DNA from: Leptospira bouyouniensis
GTDB lineage: Bacteria; Spirochaetota; Leptospiria; Leptospirales; Leptospiraceae
Length of the DNA stretch: 64,000 bases
Assembly (NCBI RefSeq): GCF_004769525.1
Contig: NZ_RQFT01000007.1
Coordinates: forward strand, 397,384-461,383
Direction: 5' to 3'
Shown here piece after piece: positions 27,934 to 36,472 of the stretch; position 1 is the stretch's first letter, and the number at the start of each line of letters is the position of its first letter. The notes beneath the pieces were generated by a model, which ran no database searches, had not been told where the DNA came from, and worked only from the letters and a program-made list of their open reading frames with translations. Both the position numbers and the translations under genes were made by a program.

Positions 27934-29982
27934 ATGACCAAATGGATATTAATCTGTCTTCTGTTCAGTGTTACATTCGCCAGCTGTTCAGAAGATGGGA
28001 TCGGATCTTTTTCAGAGGAGACCAAAGAAAAAATCCGCAAAAAAATCAAACAGGAAGGTTTCCAAGGTGTAGTTCTAATCTCACAAGATGATACTGTTTT
28101 ATTTCGCGAAACAATCTCTTCTGGTAAAAGAAGGAAACGCTCACAATTATATAAAAAACATAACTTTCCTTTGGGTGAGTCATCCAAATTATTCACAACA
28201 TATTTAATCCATAAACTTGTAGAAGATCAAAAAATATCATTGGTAGATCCAGTCCAAAAACATTTAAAGTGGTTTCCCAATTCCAAAATTACCATCGAAC
28301 ATTTGTTACGACACACTTCTGGATTACCAAAAATCATTGAATTTATTCCAAATTTTGACTCTGAACGATCCAATCTAAAAAGGGATGATATCAAAAAAAC
28401 CTTTTTAGATTCCAACATGAAACCAAATTTCGTTCCAGGAGAATACTGGAAATACAGTCGATTGGATTATTTATTTTTAGCTTATCTCATTGAATCCATC
28501 ACCTCTAAATCTTATGCAACTGTAGTGAAGCATGAAATTTTCGAACCTTTAGGAATGAAAAATTCGCAAGTTGATGTGAGTGACATTCTCTTAGGAAATA
28601 GCGGGATATTAAGTACCCCTGAGGATTTACTTCTCTTTGTAGAAGCAATACGAAAAACAAAACATATATCAGCAAAATCGAAAGAATCTATCCTCAATAA
28701 AACCGTGTTAACCGATGCAATCACCGAAGATCCAATATCTTTTGGGGAAGGAGTTTATGTAGGTGATTATTTTTATTGGACTTATGGCAAAAAGAAAGGG
28801 ATTTCCAACTTTATTTACCATGATTTAAAAAGTAGAATTTTTATAACAATCGTAAGTCCCTATGGTACGAGTAAAGGGGATCTTTCCTCTATCAAATCTA
28901 CACTGACAGAAATCATCTTCAGTGCAAAAAAACTTAATCTTAAAAAGAAAACAACATCAACAAACGAAGTTTACATTGAAGATCTTATGAAAGAAGAGAA
29001 AGTTCCTTCACTTGGAATTGCTGTTTATAAAAATTACAACTTAAGTTGGAAAAAAATGTATGGAACAAAATCTCAACATACATTGTTTCGTGCTGGATCT
29101 CTTTCAAAAACAATGACTGCAACAGCAACTTTGAAATTGGTAGAACTTGGGCAATTGGATTTATATTCTAATTGGATTGGAAAACTAAAGCAGTACAAAG
29201 TGTCCGTTCCTAAAGGTAAAAAAAGAAGTTTGGTAAATTTGGATTTATTATTATCTCACACAAGTGGGTTAACAGAAAAAGGAAATTGGGATGACCCAAT
29301 TAACTCTGGAAAAAAACACCTCAAAGATTTAAAAGATACCAATGCCACAAAAGGAAATGGATTAAAATTATATTATAAACCAGGTACAAAGTCTCGATAT
29401 TCTGGAGGTGGTTTTAGTATTGTCCAAGAAATCCTAACAGAACGTACCGGAAAACCATTCCCAACTTTGATGGATGAAATAGTTTTTTTACCATTACAAA
29501 TGAAACGCAGCACATTTAGGCAGAATCTAACAGATGCAGATGATCGTTGTTATGGTTATGATGAACTAGGAAAAATATTACCTGAAAAAAAATTCGTAAC
29601 TCCCGAGTTATCATCGGGAGGCCTATGGACAACGCCAGAAGAGATTGGAACGGTTTTTATCGAGGTAGCGAAAGCCAAACAAGGCCGTTCTGACTTTTTA
29701 AACAAGGAATCTGCCGAATACTTACTCTCACCAAAAATGAGCGCTGCCAGTTTGACCGTCCATGCCCTCGTGGCACATGGATTTTTTTTGAATCGCACCG
29801 GGAGAACAGAGTATTTCTTCCATGGTGGTCATACAAAGGGACATAAGTCGCTCGCCATCTTCAATGCTGAAAAAGGTTATGGAGTGGTCATTATGACCAA
29901 TTCAGAGAATGGTTCAAAACTCATATGGAGGATACTCCGGACCATTTCCGTGGATGAAAAATGGGATAAGTTTGTGAATTAA
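27934..29982 (+). CDS. Lipoprotein with tandem beta-lactamase-fold domains
   Basis: The 682-residue product has a signal peptide with lipobox FASC (Cys about 19) and two serine-hydrolase domains of the class C beta-lactamase/esterase type. In domain 2 (about residues 345-675) the SxxK motif is GSLSKTMTA, the Tyr motif is YSGGGF and HGGHTKG is the third motif. In domain 1 (about residues 25-330) the SxxK position reads GESSK, so the nucleophile is Glu rather than Ser, while the Tyr motif (YSRLDY) survives. Domain 1 therefore looks inactive and domain 2 active. The protein probably acts in the periplasm or on the surface on peptidoglycan peptides or esters. Confidence 0.8.
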   Translation: MTKWILICLLFSVTFASCSEDGIGSFSEETKEKIRKKIKQEGFQGVVLISQDDTVLFRETISSGKRRKRSQLYKKHNFPLGESSKLFTTYLIHKLVEDQKISLVDPVQKHLKWFPNSKITIEHLLRHTSGLPKIIEFIPNFDSERSNLKRDDIKKTFLDSNMKPNFVPGEYWKYSRLDYLFLAYLIESITSKSYATVVKHEIFEPLGMKNSQVDVSDILLGNSGILSTPEDLLLFVEAIRKTKHISAKSKESILNKTVLTDAITEDPISFGEGVYVGDYFYWTYGKKKGISNFIYHDLKSRIFITIVSPYGTSKGDLSSIKSTLTEIIFSAKKLNLKKKTTSTNEVYIEDLMKEEKVPSLGIAVYKNYNLSWKKMYGTKSQHTLFRAGSLSKTMTATATLKLVELGQLDLYSNWIGKLKQYKVSVPKGKKRSLVNLDLLLSHTSGLTEKGNWDDPINSGKKHLKDLKDTNATKGNGLKLYYKPGTKSRYSGGGFSIVQEILTERTGKPFPTLMDEIVFLPLQMKRSTFRQNLTDADDRCYGYDELGKILPEKKFVTPELSSGGLWTTPEEIGTVFIEVAKAKQGRSDFLNKESAEYLLSPKMSAASLTVHALVAHGFFLNRTGRTEYFFHGGHTKGHKSLAIFNAEKGYGVVIMTNSENGSKLIWRILRTISVDEKWDKFVN

Positions 29983-30026
29983 ACTATTGACCAAATTTTT
30001 AAATTGGCTATTCTCTAAGCGATTCG

Positions 30027-30365
30027 ATGGAATATACAGAATCTAAATCTAACGGAATTGTAGTCCTTAAATTGTTTGGCAACTTAGATATGTTAAATGC
30101 CGGCATTCTTAAAGAAAGGATCAAAGAATCTGCGTCCCAATCGGAACATTGTTTCATTTTTGATTTAGAAGGTGTCAGTTTTATCGACTCTTCTGGATTT
30201 GGGCTCATCATGTCCCTGAATGACAAACTAACAGAATTAGGTGGAGGATTGCGCATTGTGAACGTATCCAAAACCATCCGTCAAATTTTCCGTATCTCTA
30301 AAATTTCCTCCGTGATCCAAATTTTTGAATCGACTGAGGAAGCCATCCAATCATTTCACCCTTAA
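30027..30365 (+). CDS. STAS-domain anti-sigma factor antagonist
   Basis: A 112-residue STAS protein with the phosphorylatable Ser in FIDSSGFGLIM (about residues 54-64). It closely resembles the STAS protein at 591-950 in layout. It converges with an RsbU-type phosphatase gene 39 bp away. That phosphatase family dephosphorylates STAS proteins, so these two may act together. Confidence 0.9.
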   Translation: MEYTESKSNGIVVLKLFGNLDMLNAGILKERIKESASQSEHCFIFDLEGVSFIDSSGFGLIMSLNDKLTELGGGLRIVNVSKTIRQIFRISKISSVIQIFESTEEAIQSFHP

Positions 30366-30404
30366 TCCATTTCAAAAAAACCACCAAAGATTATGCACCT
30401 TTTG

Positions 30405-32801
30405 TTAGGTGACAGATGTAGTAACCATTTTTTTCCAAAAGTTTTTAAGTTTCAATAGTTTAGGGTTTTCCGGTGACATTTCTTGTAATGCAAGTAAAAC
30501 TTCCTTAGAACGTTCAATGTCTCTTCGGTGCATCAGAATTTCTGCAAGCAAAAGTAAATTGTTAAAATTTTTAGGATCCCGATATCTCAACCTCTCTGCA
30601 TAATCAGTCGCAAGGACAAAATCTCGTTTTTGTTTATGAGCAAATGCAATATAAAATAAAAAATCAGTATCACCTGGATTCAATTGTAAATATCGATTCG
30701 CAAGGGAAATTGCCTTTTCATAATCTTTTGATTTCATATAGAGTTTGGACAATTCTCTCAAACAATACAAATCATCTGGTTCAGATTCCAGTGCAATTTC
30801 TAATGCATAAATGGCATGATTCCACTCTCCATCGCGGTATGACTGAATTCCTTCACCTAACATTTTGTAGTATGTATTATTCTTTGATGATTCTTTGGCT
30901 GCGTGTGCGACTTCTTCTAAAAAGGAAATTCTCATCAAACTCAAATCATCAGTGAGTTCGCCAAAAAGTTGCATCACCTTACAAATTTCACCTAGTTCTC
31001 CACCACCATCTTTGACGTGGCGTAAAAACACAGTTTCATCATCATTGATCATTCGATTTCCACCGGAAACACCAACAAACAAATCATCTCTACCATCTGA
31101 TCCAAGTATCAAAATGTCACCTGGTCGTAGTGGATAAATTTGGATTACAACTTCGTCTCCACTCATTTCAGTGAAACCAATCTTACGTAGAGAATGTTCA
31201 TTTTCCAAGAAACTTGCATTGCCATCACGGTATAAAACAATCCATGGATGTTCGGCATTGATATAATATAAGGTTCCAGTTTCCTCGTCCACCAAACCTA
31301 AAATAGCCGACAACAGCATATGACCATCAAAACTGATAAACACATTATGAACTTCTTGGAAACATTCTTTTAACCAACGTTCAGGATGGCGGTCTTGCAT
31401 ATATCTTAGTTTTTGTGTACGAGTGATAATGGATTTAAATACAGTTCCCATCACCAGAGCACCACCTGCTCCCTGGATAGATTTACCCATAGCGTCCGCA
31501 TTCAAAAATACAGTATATTTTTTACCCATTAGATAAATTGAATCAGAAACAGATAAATCCCCACCGATTTCCGACTGTTTGTTTCGAAATTGAAACTGTT
31601 TCATTTGTCTTTCAAAGATTTGTATCGAAACAGTTTCCGATTTTGCGAATGATCCTTTTAATGGTTTGATGAGTAATGATGTGAGAAAATAATCTCCATT
31701 TTGTTTTTCTTGCATCTTTTGCATTTCAGATAAGGTTTCATTCAGTTCCTTTGTCCTCTGGTCGACCATTTCTTCCAAATGGTTTTGGTGTTCTGCCAAC
31801 TCTTCTTTCATTTCTACAAACACTCTACCCATTTGCCCAATTTCATCACTACGATGTGTAGGAAGAGTTTCAGGTTTCCATTGGTCTAAATCTACCATTG
31901 CAGTAGTTAAAAGTTTGATTGCTTCCACCATATCCCTTGAAAACAAAAATGAGATCAAAAAAATAACACCACATAATAGTAATGAGGCGACAACGAAAAA
32001 GGACCAAATTTTCCAAGTTTTGGATTCTACCTCGTTTTCATCTATCATCACATGAAATACAAGTTGTTTGACAGTTTGTGAACTCCCTGAATAAGGAATT
32101 TTCACTAAGTAATAAGGTTTGTTTTGAAAATGGAATCGTTGTTCTTCCAATAAAAAATTTGGATTTTCATTCATTACCATGCGGATCATATCAGAGCCAA
32201 CAGTTTTCACTTTTCCATCTTGGAATATGGCTAGATGGATTCTGTTATCTTTGGAAATGGTTTTTGTAAAACTGTCATCAACAACCTGACCTATGAGTAA
32301 TGTTCCTCGCCCAAATAATGGCGCTGCCAATCGAAACCCGAGTCCACTATGACCATCTTCCAAGGCTGCTGTTGCCTGGCCGTTCAATGCATTTTGAATG
32401 ATGGGTTGGTTTTTTTTATCATCACCAAAATCCTTTGGTCTGTGAACTCGAAAGACAACTTTTCCCTGGTTGTCTCCTAGTTCAAAAATGGAAAGACCAT
32501 AACGTTTTAAAATTTGTTGTAAATAAGGAAGTTCTTTTTGTAAAAGAGAACGGTCGCTGAGACCTCTTTCTAAAATTTCTCTCGTTCTTGCATTGAATGT
32601 AATTTCTTCTAATAATAATCTAAGTTTTTCTTCTTTAAACTCTAATTCCCTTTGAAAATTCCTAGATAAGTCTTCTGCCCGTTGAGTTTGAGGTATGTTC
32701 TTTACCGATTGCAGTAAATAGGCAAAACTAGTCGTGAGAGCAATTACAAGAAGAATTTGACTCACACTCAATATTAATAAGAATTTGTAACGTATGCTCA
32801 T
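30405..32801 (-). CDS. RsbU/SpoIIE-type PP2C phosphatase with sensor, HAMP and TPR parts
   Basis: A 798-residue membrane protein. TM1 is at about residues 8-30, an extracytoplasmic sensor at 31-265 (CACHE-like), TM2 at about 268-291, HAMP at about 292-345 and a short coiled coil to 375. The PP2C/SpoIIE phosphatase domain (about 380-620) has metal-site residues in NADAMGKSIQGAGGA and GSDGRDDLF. TPR repeats (about 650-790, e.g. LYCLRELSKLYMKSKDYEKAI) end the protein. It should turn an external cue into dephosphorylation of a STAS protein, and the convergent STAS gene is the obvious candidate. Confidence 0.9.
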   Translation of the reverse strand: MSIRYKFLLILSVSQILLVIALTTSFAYLLQSVKNIPQTQRAEDLSRNFQRELEFKEEKLRLLLEEITFNARTREILERGLSDRSLLQKELPYLQQILKRYGLSIFELGDNQGKVVFRVHRPKDFGDDKKNQPIIQNALNGQATAALEDGHSGLGFRLAAPLFGRGTLLIGQVVDDSFTKTISKDNRIHLAIFQDGKVKTVGSDMIRMVMNENPNFLLEEQRFHFQNKPYYLVKIPYSGSSQTVKQLVFHVMIDENEVESKTWKIWSFFVVASLLLCGVIFLISFLFSRDMVEAIKLLTTAMVDLDQWKPETLPTHRSDEIGQMGRVFVEMKEELAEHQNHLEEMVDQRTKELNETLSEMQKMQEKQNGDYFLTSLLIKPLKGSFAKSETVSIQIFERQMKQFQFRNKQSEIGGDLSVSDSIYLMGKKYTVFLNADAMGKSIQGAGGALVMGTVFKSIITRTQKLRYMQDRHPERWLKECFQEVHNVFISFDGHMLLSAILGLVDEETGTLYYINAEHPWIVLYRDGNASFLENEHSLRKIGFTEMSGDEVVIQIYPLRPGDILILGSDGRDDLFVGVSGGNRMINDDETVFLRHVKDGGGELGEICKVMQLFGELTDDLSLMRISFLEEVAHAAKESSKNNTYYKMLGEGIQSYRDGEWNHAIYALEIALESEPDDLYCLRELSKLYMKSKDYEKAISLANRYLQLNPGDTDFLFYIAFAHKQKRDFVLATDYAERLRYRDPKNFNNLLLLAEILMHRRDIERSKEVLLALQEMSPENPKLLKLKNFWKKMVTTSVT

Positions 32802-32885
32802 AGAAAACTACGTGAATCTTCTCAAATTTACGTTACAATCAAATGACATTCCTTTGAAGGAAATGTATCATCTGGAAATTTTCAA

Positions 32886-34082
32886 ATGAAACCAAATGCC
32901 ACTTTATTTTTCCTCATTCTTTTGCTTTTGATCATTTATTACACAATCGAAGTTATTTTACACAAAAAGACATTAAAAAAATTCAAACATAGAATCCATG
33001 TCAATGGTACAAGAGGAAAATCGAGTGTAACAAGATTAATACGAGCAGGTCTCTCTTCTTCGGGATTTTCTGTTTTTGCAAAAACAACTGGCACACTCGC
33101 AAGAATGATTTTCCCAGATGGTTCCGAAACATCCATATCCAGATTCGGAAAACCTTCAATCCTCGAACAAATCCAAATTTTAAAAAAAGCAAATTCAGCA
33201 GGTGCTAATATTGTAGTTTTGGAATGTATGGCTTTGGAACCACGTTACCAATGGGCGAGTGAAGGACAAATATTACAATCGGATATTGGAGTCATCACAA
33301 ACATCAGGGAAGACCATTTGGAAGTAATGGGACCTCAACTTTTGGATGTCGCCAAAACATTATTATCAGCTTGTCCCATCAATGGAACTCTCGTAGTTGG
33401 ACCAAATCAATTCGAAGAAGAAATTCTAGAAGTTTGTTTGGATCGAAATACAAATCCAATCTTAATCAAAGAAGAAGAAATTGAATCCATAACAGATGAA
33501 GAAATAGTAAAATTCCCATACTGGGAACACAAAGAAAATGTTTATGTTGCTCTAAAAGTATGTACATTACTTGGGATCGACAGAAAACAAGCTTTAGATG
33601 CAATGTGGAAAGTTAATCCTGATCCAGGTGCCCTTTCCGTTTTACCAATTCATTTTTTTGGCAAGGAGTTTGTGTATGTCAACGCAATGGCTGCAAATGA
33701 TCCGAATAGTACAAATCTCATTTGGAAATCTATTTTAAATAGATACCCAGAAATCAAAAAACGTTTCATCTTATTCCACACAAGAGACGACAGACCCGAA
33801 CGCACAAAACAGTTAACGAAAGAATTTGCCAATTGGGGTAATTATGATGCAGTGATTTTAATTGGTACTTCTACTTCCTTAGCCTTCAAATATTTAAAAA
33901 GTTTTTCCAATGCAGATATTCCCATTTATGTTTGGGAACATTTGAGTTTAGACGGAATCTTTGAATCTTTACTCTCTATACTTCCTAAACAATCATTGGT
34001 TTTTGGAATTGGTAATATTGTTGGACTCGGAATGGATTTGTCTTTATATCTGAAAAATAGGTCAGAACAAACATATGAATGA
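32886..34082 (+). CDS. pgsB: Poly-gamma-glutamate synthase ligase subunit PgsB/CapB
   Basis: A 398-residue Mur-ligase-like amide ligase with an N-terminal membrane helix (FFLILLLLIIYYTIEVIL) and P-loop HVNGTRGKSSVTRLIRAG near residue 38. Further Mur-type motifs are ECMALEPRYQWASE and TNIREDHLEVMG. PgsB/CapB joins glutamate residues through gamma-carboxyl amide bonds in an ATP-dependent reaction at the inner membrane. It overlaps pgsC by 8 bp. No PgsA/CapA exporter gene follows. Confidence 0.93.
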   Translation: MKPNATLFFLILLLLIIYYTIEVILHKKTLKKFKHRIHVNGTRGKSSVTRLIRAGLSSSGFSVFAKTTGTLARMIFPDGSETSISRFGKPSILEQIQILKKANSAGANIVVLECMALEPRYQWASEGQILQSDIGVITNIREDHLEVMGPQLLDVAKTLLSACPINGTLVVGPNQFEEEILEVCLDRNTNPILIKEEEIESITDEEIVKFPYWEHKENVYVALKVCTLLGIDRKQALDAMWKVNPDPGALSVLPIHFFGKEFVYVNAMAANDPNSTNLIWKSILNRYPEIKKRFILFHTRDDRPERTKQLTKEFANWGNYDAVILIGTSTSLAFKYLKSFSNADIPIYVWEHLSLDGIFESLLSILPKQSLVFGIGNIVGLGMDLSLYLKNRSEQTYE

Positions 34083-34539
34083 AATTCTCCCTTTATCAAT
34101 TGGACTTAGTTTGGTCATCAGTTTAATTTTTTCTGAGTTGTTTGGCATCTTGGGAACTGGTTTAGTCGTTCCTGGTTATCTTGCTTTGTCATTGAATCAT
34201 CCAAAAAACATAGCACTCACTTTCCTCATCGCATTTTTATCTTTCATTTGTGTTGAGATACTTTCCAATTTTTTACTTATCTTTGGAAAAAGAAAAATCG
34301 TCTTTATTTTGTTATTTGGCTATTTTTTTGGATATTTACTTAATTATCAAATTTTACCTGAAATCGATTTAAATTATTTATCTGAAGTAAGAGGGATTGG
34401 ATTTATCATTCCTGGACTAATCGCTGTTTGGTATGAAAGGCAAGGTGTTTTGGAAACTACTTCAGTATTGATACTTGCTGCTATTTTTGTGAAAATCCTT
34501 TTAATTTTTCTATTGGGAAATGAATTAGAAAGCCTATGA
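34075..34539 (+). CDS. pgsC: Poly-gamma-glutamate synthase membrane subunit PgsC/CapC
   Basis: A 154-residue hydrophobic protein with four or five membrane helices, including the family N-terminus (LPLSIGLSLVISLIFSELFGILGTGLVVPGYLAL) and RGIGFIIPGLIAVWYERQG. PgsC is the obligate partner of PgsB in polymer synthesis. The ATG lies inside the 3' end of pgsB and the stop overlaps the pgsW start by 4 bp. Confidence 0.9.
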   Translation: MNEILPLSIGLSLVISLIFSELFGILGTGLVVPGYLALSLNHPKNIALTFLIAFLSFICVEILSNFLLIFGKRKIVFILLFGYFFGYLLNYQILPEIDLNYLSEVRGIGFIIPGLIAVWYERQGVLETTSVLILAAIFVKILLIFLLGNELESL

Positions 34540-35669
34540 TGACAAAAATTTATTGGTCACCTTGGAAACACTCTCGTATTGCTTTGTTTCTACTTGCAAT
34601 CCTTGGTATTTTGGGTTTACTTCTCATAGAATCTTGTAAGGTAAAAAAAGAACAACCTTACTTCAAAAAAAAGTTACATGCTGCAAAACTAGCTGAGCGT
34701 GGATTTCAAATTCTAAAACCTGAACTCTTAAAACATAAAAAACCAGATTACAAAGAATTTGATCCAACTAATTCAGGGCTCATCGGTGAATTCCTAACAC
34801 CTGTTACAAGTAATAGTGGTTCATTACCTGCAAAACAAACTTCCATCAATCCTAATTTTGCTGCTGTGATGGTTCAATTTTTTAAAAAAGCAAAAGTAGA
34901 AGAAGGAGATACTGTTGCTGTTGCCATCTCTGGTTCTTTTCCAGCATTAAACATTTGTTTGTTTGCAGCATTAGAGACTCTAAAACTAAAACCAATTATC
35001 ATCTCCAGTGCCTCTGCCTCACAATTTGGAGCCAATCATCCACAGATGTTGTGGTTAGATATGGAAAAAGAATTAGAATCTTCAGGGATATTTTCATTTC
35101 GTTCTAGTTACGCATCTCTTGGAGGAATCCAAGACAAAGCAGCAGGTACTTCCAAAGAAGGAAAAGAACTTCTATTACGTGCGCTACAACGTAATAAAGT
35201 CAAGTTACTAGATCCAAATCATTTTGATGATTCTATCGAAAAAAGAATGAAATTTTATGACGAACTTTCCCAAGGAAAACCGATCAAACTTTTTATCAAT
35301 GTGGGAGGGGGAACTACCATCCTTGGAACTAGCTTAGGCAAACAAGTGTTTAAAAACGGACTCATCACCGATCTACCAGAGGAAGTTCACATTCCCAATT
35401 CCGTGATCAAATCATTTTTAGAAAGAGAAATCCATGTCATCAATTTCATCCAAATCGAATCACTCGCAAGGAAGTTTGGACTTCCGTTGTCTCCGAAAAA
35501 AATACCCAAACCAGGAGAAGGGAAAGTATTTTATTCGGAAGAATACAATCCCTATCTTTATGTTTCCGTTTTCTTTTTTTTGCTCGTTGGTTTGTATGGT
35601 GTCACTAGATTGGGATGGGGTGAAAACGAAGAAGATCGTTACCTACCCAAAACACTGCGATCTAGGTAA
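34536..35669 (+). CDS. pgsW: Poly-gamma-glutamate system protein PgsW
   Basis: A 377-residue protein with N- and C-terminal membrane helices (about residues 14-32 and 343-360) and a large domain between. Position after pgsB and pgsC and the segments VAVAISGSFPALNICLFAAL, INVGGGTTILG and GLPLSPKKIPKPGEG agree with the poly-gamma-glutamate system protein family that replaces PgsA in some bacteria. Its role (export or chain release) is not settled. It ends the coupled set. Confidence 0.85.
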   Translation: MMTKIYWSPWKHSRIALFLLAILGILGLLLIESCKVKKEQPYFKKKLHAAKLAERGFQILKPELLKHKKPDYKEFDPTNSGLIGEFLTPVTSNSGSLPAKQTSINPNFAAVMVQFFKKAKVEEGDTVAVAISGSFPALNICLFAALETLKLKPIIISSASASQFGANHPQMLWLDMEKELESSGIFSFRSSYASLGGIQDKAAGTSKEGKELLLRALQRNKVKLLDPNHFDDSIEKRMKFYDELSQGKPIKLFINVGGGTTILGTSLGKQVFKNGLITDLPEEVHIPNSVIKSFLEREIHVINFIQIESLARKFGLPLSPKKIPKPGEGKVFYSEEYNPYLYVSVFFFLLVGLYGVTRLGWGENEEDRYLPKTLRSR

Positions 35670-35675
35670 TCGAAA

Positions 35676-35864
35676 ATGGCAAAAATCATCGTTTTATCCA
35701 TCTTACTTTTTTTGATTTTACGGTTTGTGAGTCGTATCCTCATTTTGCCCGCAAAAATCGCAGAAGAAATTGGGAAACACCCAAGGGAAGAGTTCCGCAT
35801 CAAACAAAACCCTCCAAAATCCAAAGAAAAAGACATTTCTGACCGGGGAAAAATTATCGAATAA
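35676..35864 (+). CDS. Small membrane-anchored protein
   Basis: A 62-residue protein with one N-terminal helix (IIVLSILLFLILRFVSRILI) and a charged, Pro/Lys-rich tail. The gene starts 6 bp after the pgsW stop, so it is probably in the PGA operon. No family was recognised. It could be a small accessory subunit, as PgsE/CapE is in Bacillus, though it shows no clear similarity to that. Confidence 0.65.
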   Translation: MAKIIVLSILLFLILRFVSRILILPAKIAEEIGKHPREEFRIKQNPPKSKEKDISDRGKIIE

Positions 35865-35911
35865 ATCTTAAATTCGAAAGGAAATTCGAAAGTTTGGACG
35901 AAACTTTAAGT

Positions 35912-36472
35912 ATGATGAGACAGAATTCGTCCAAGAAATTACTTTTTCCTATTCCGTTTCCTAAATTTTTACATCATTCTCTAAAACAAATTCTATTCAC
36001 ATTACTGTTGTTACTTTTAATTCAATGTGGTGTACCCAAAGGGGAATTTGGATGGACGACAACCAAAATGGAAGAGATGGACATCTTAGAACAACATATC
36101 CAAACCATCACTGATTACAAAATGATGAGAGATGATCTCATTTTTTCACCAACCGATACGATTCATTATGTTTACCAATTTTCAAGAAATCCTGGTTTAG
36201 AAACAGATTTCCATATTTCACTCAACCGTTATGAATTGGATTTTGTTGAAATTGATATCAAAAAGAAAAGGGTAGAACCAGATACACTTGCCATTCGAGA
36301 TGAATTTTCCCTATTACGAACTGGTGAGTACTTGATTAAAATTGTATATGAAGGTGATACCGTAGATGAAGTAAAGTTTCGCGTTTTGCCAGTTGAAGGT
36401 TATACACAAGAAAACCTTGAACAAGAATTAGCCGGCGATCAAACAGATGAAATTATTAAATACTCTCGTTGA
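35912..36472 (+). CDS. Predicted lipoprotein near the PGA locus
   Basis: A protein of about 186 residues with a long N-region, a Leu-rich hydrophobic stretch and the lipobox LLIQCG. The mature part is beta-rich with no family recognised. In-frame starts are TTG 35894, ATG 35912 and ATG 35915; I use the first ATG. It converges with the TPR gene and overlaps it by 17 bp. Its place next to pgsBCW suggests an envelope role but does not prove one. Confidence 0.65.
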   Translation: MMRQNSSKKLLFPIPFPKFLHHSLKQILFTLLLLLLIQCGVPKGEFGWTTTKMEEMDILEQHIQTITDYKMMRDDLIFSPTDTIHYVYQFSRNPGLETDFHISLNRYELDFVEIDIKKKRVEPDTLAIRDEFSLLRTGEYLIKIVYEGDTVDEVKFRVLPVEGYTQENLEQELAGDQTDEIIKYSR

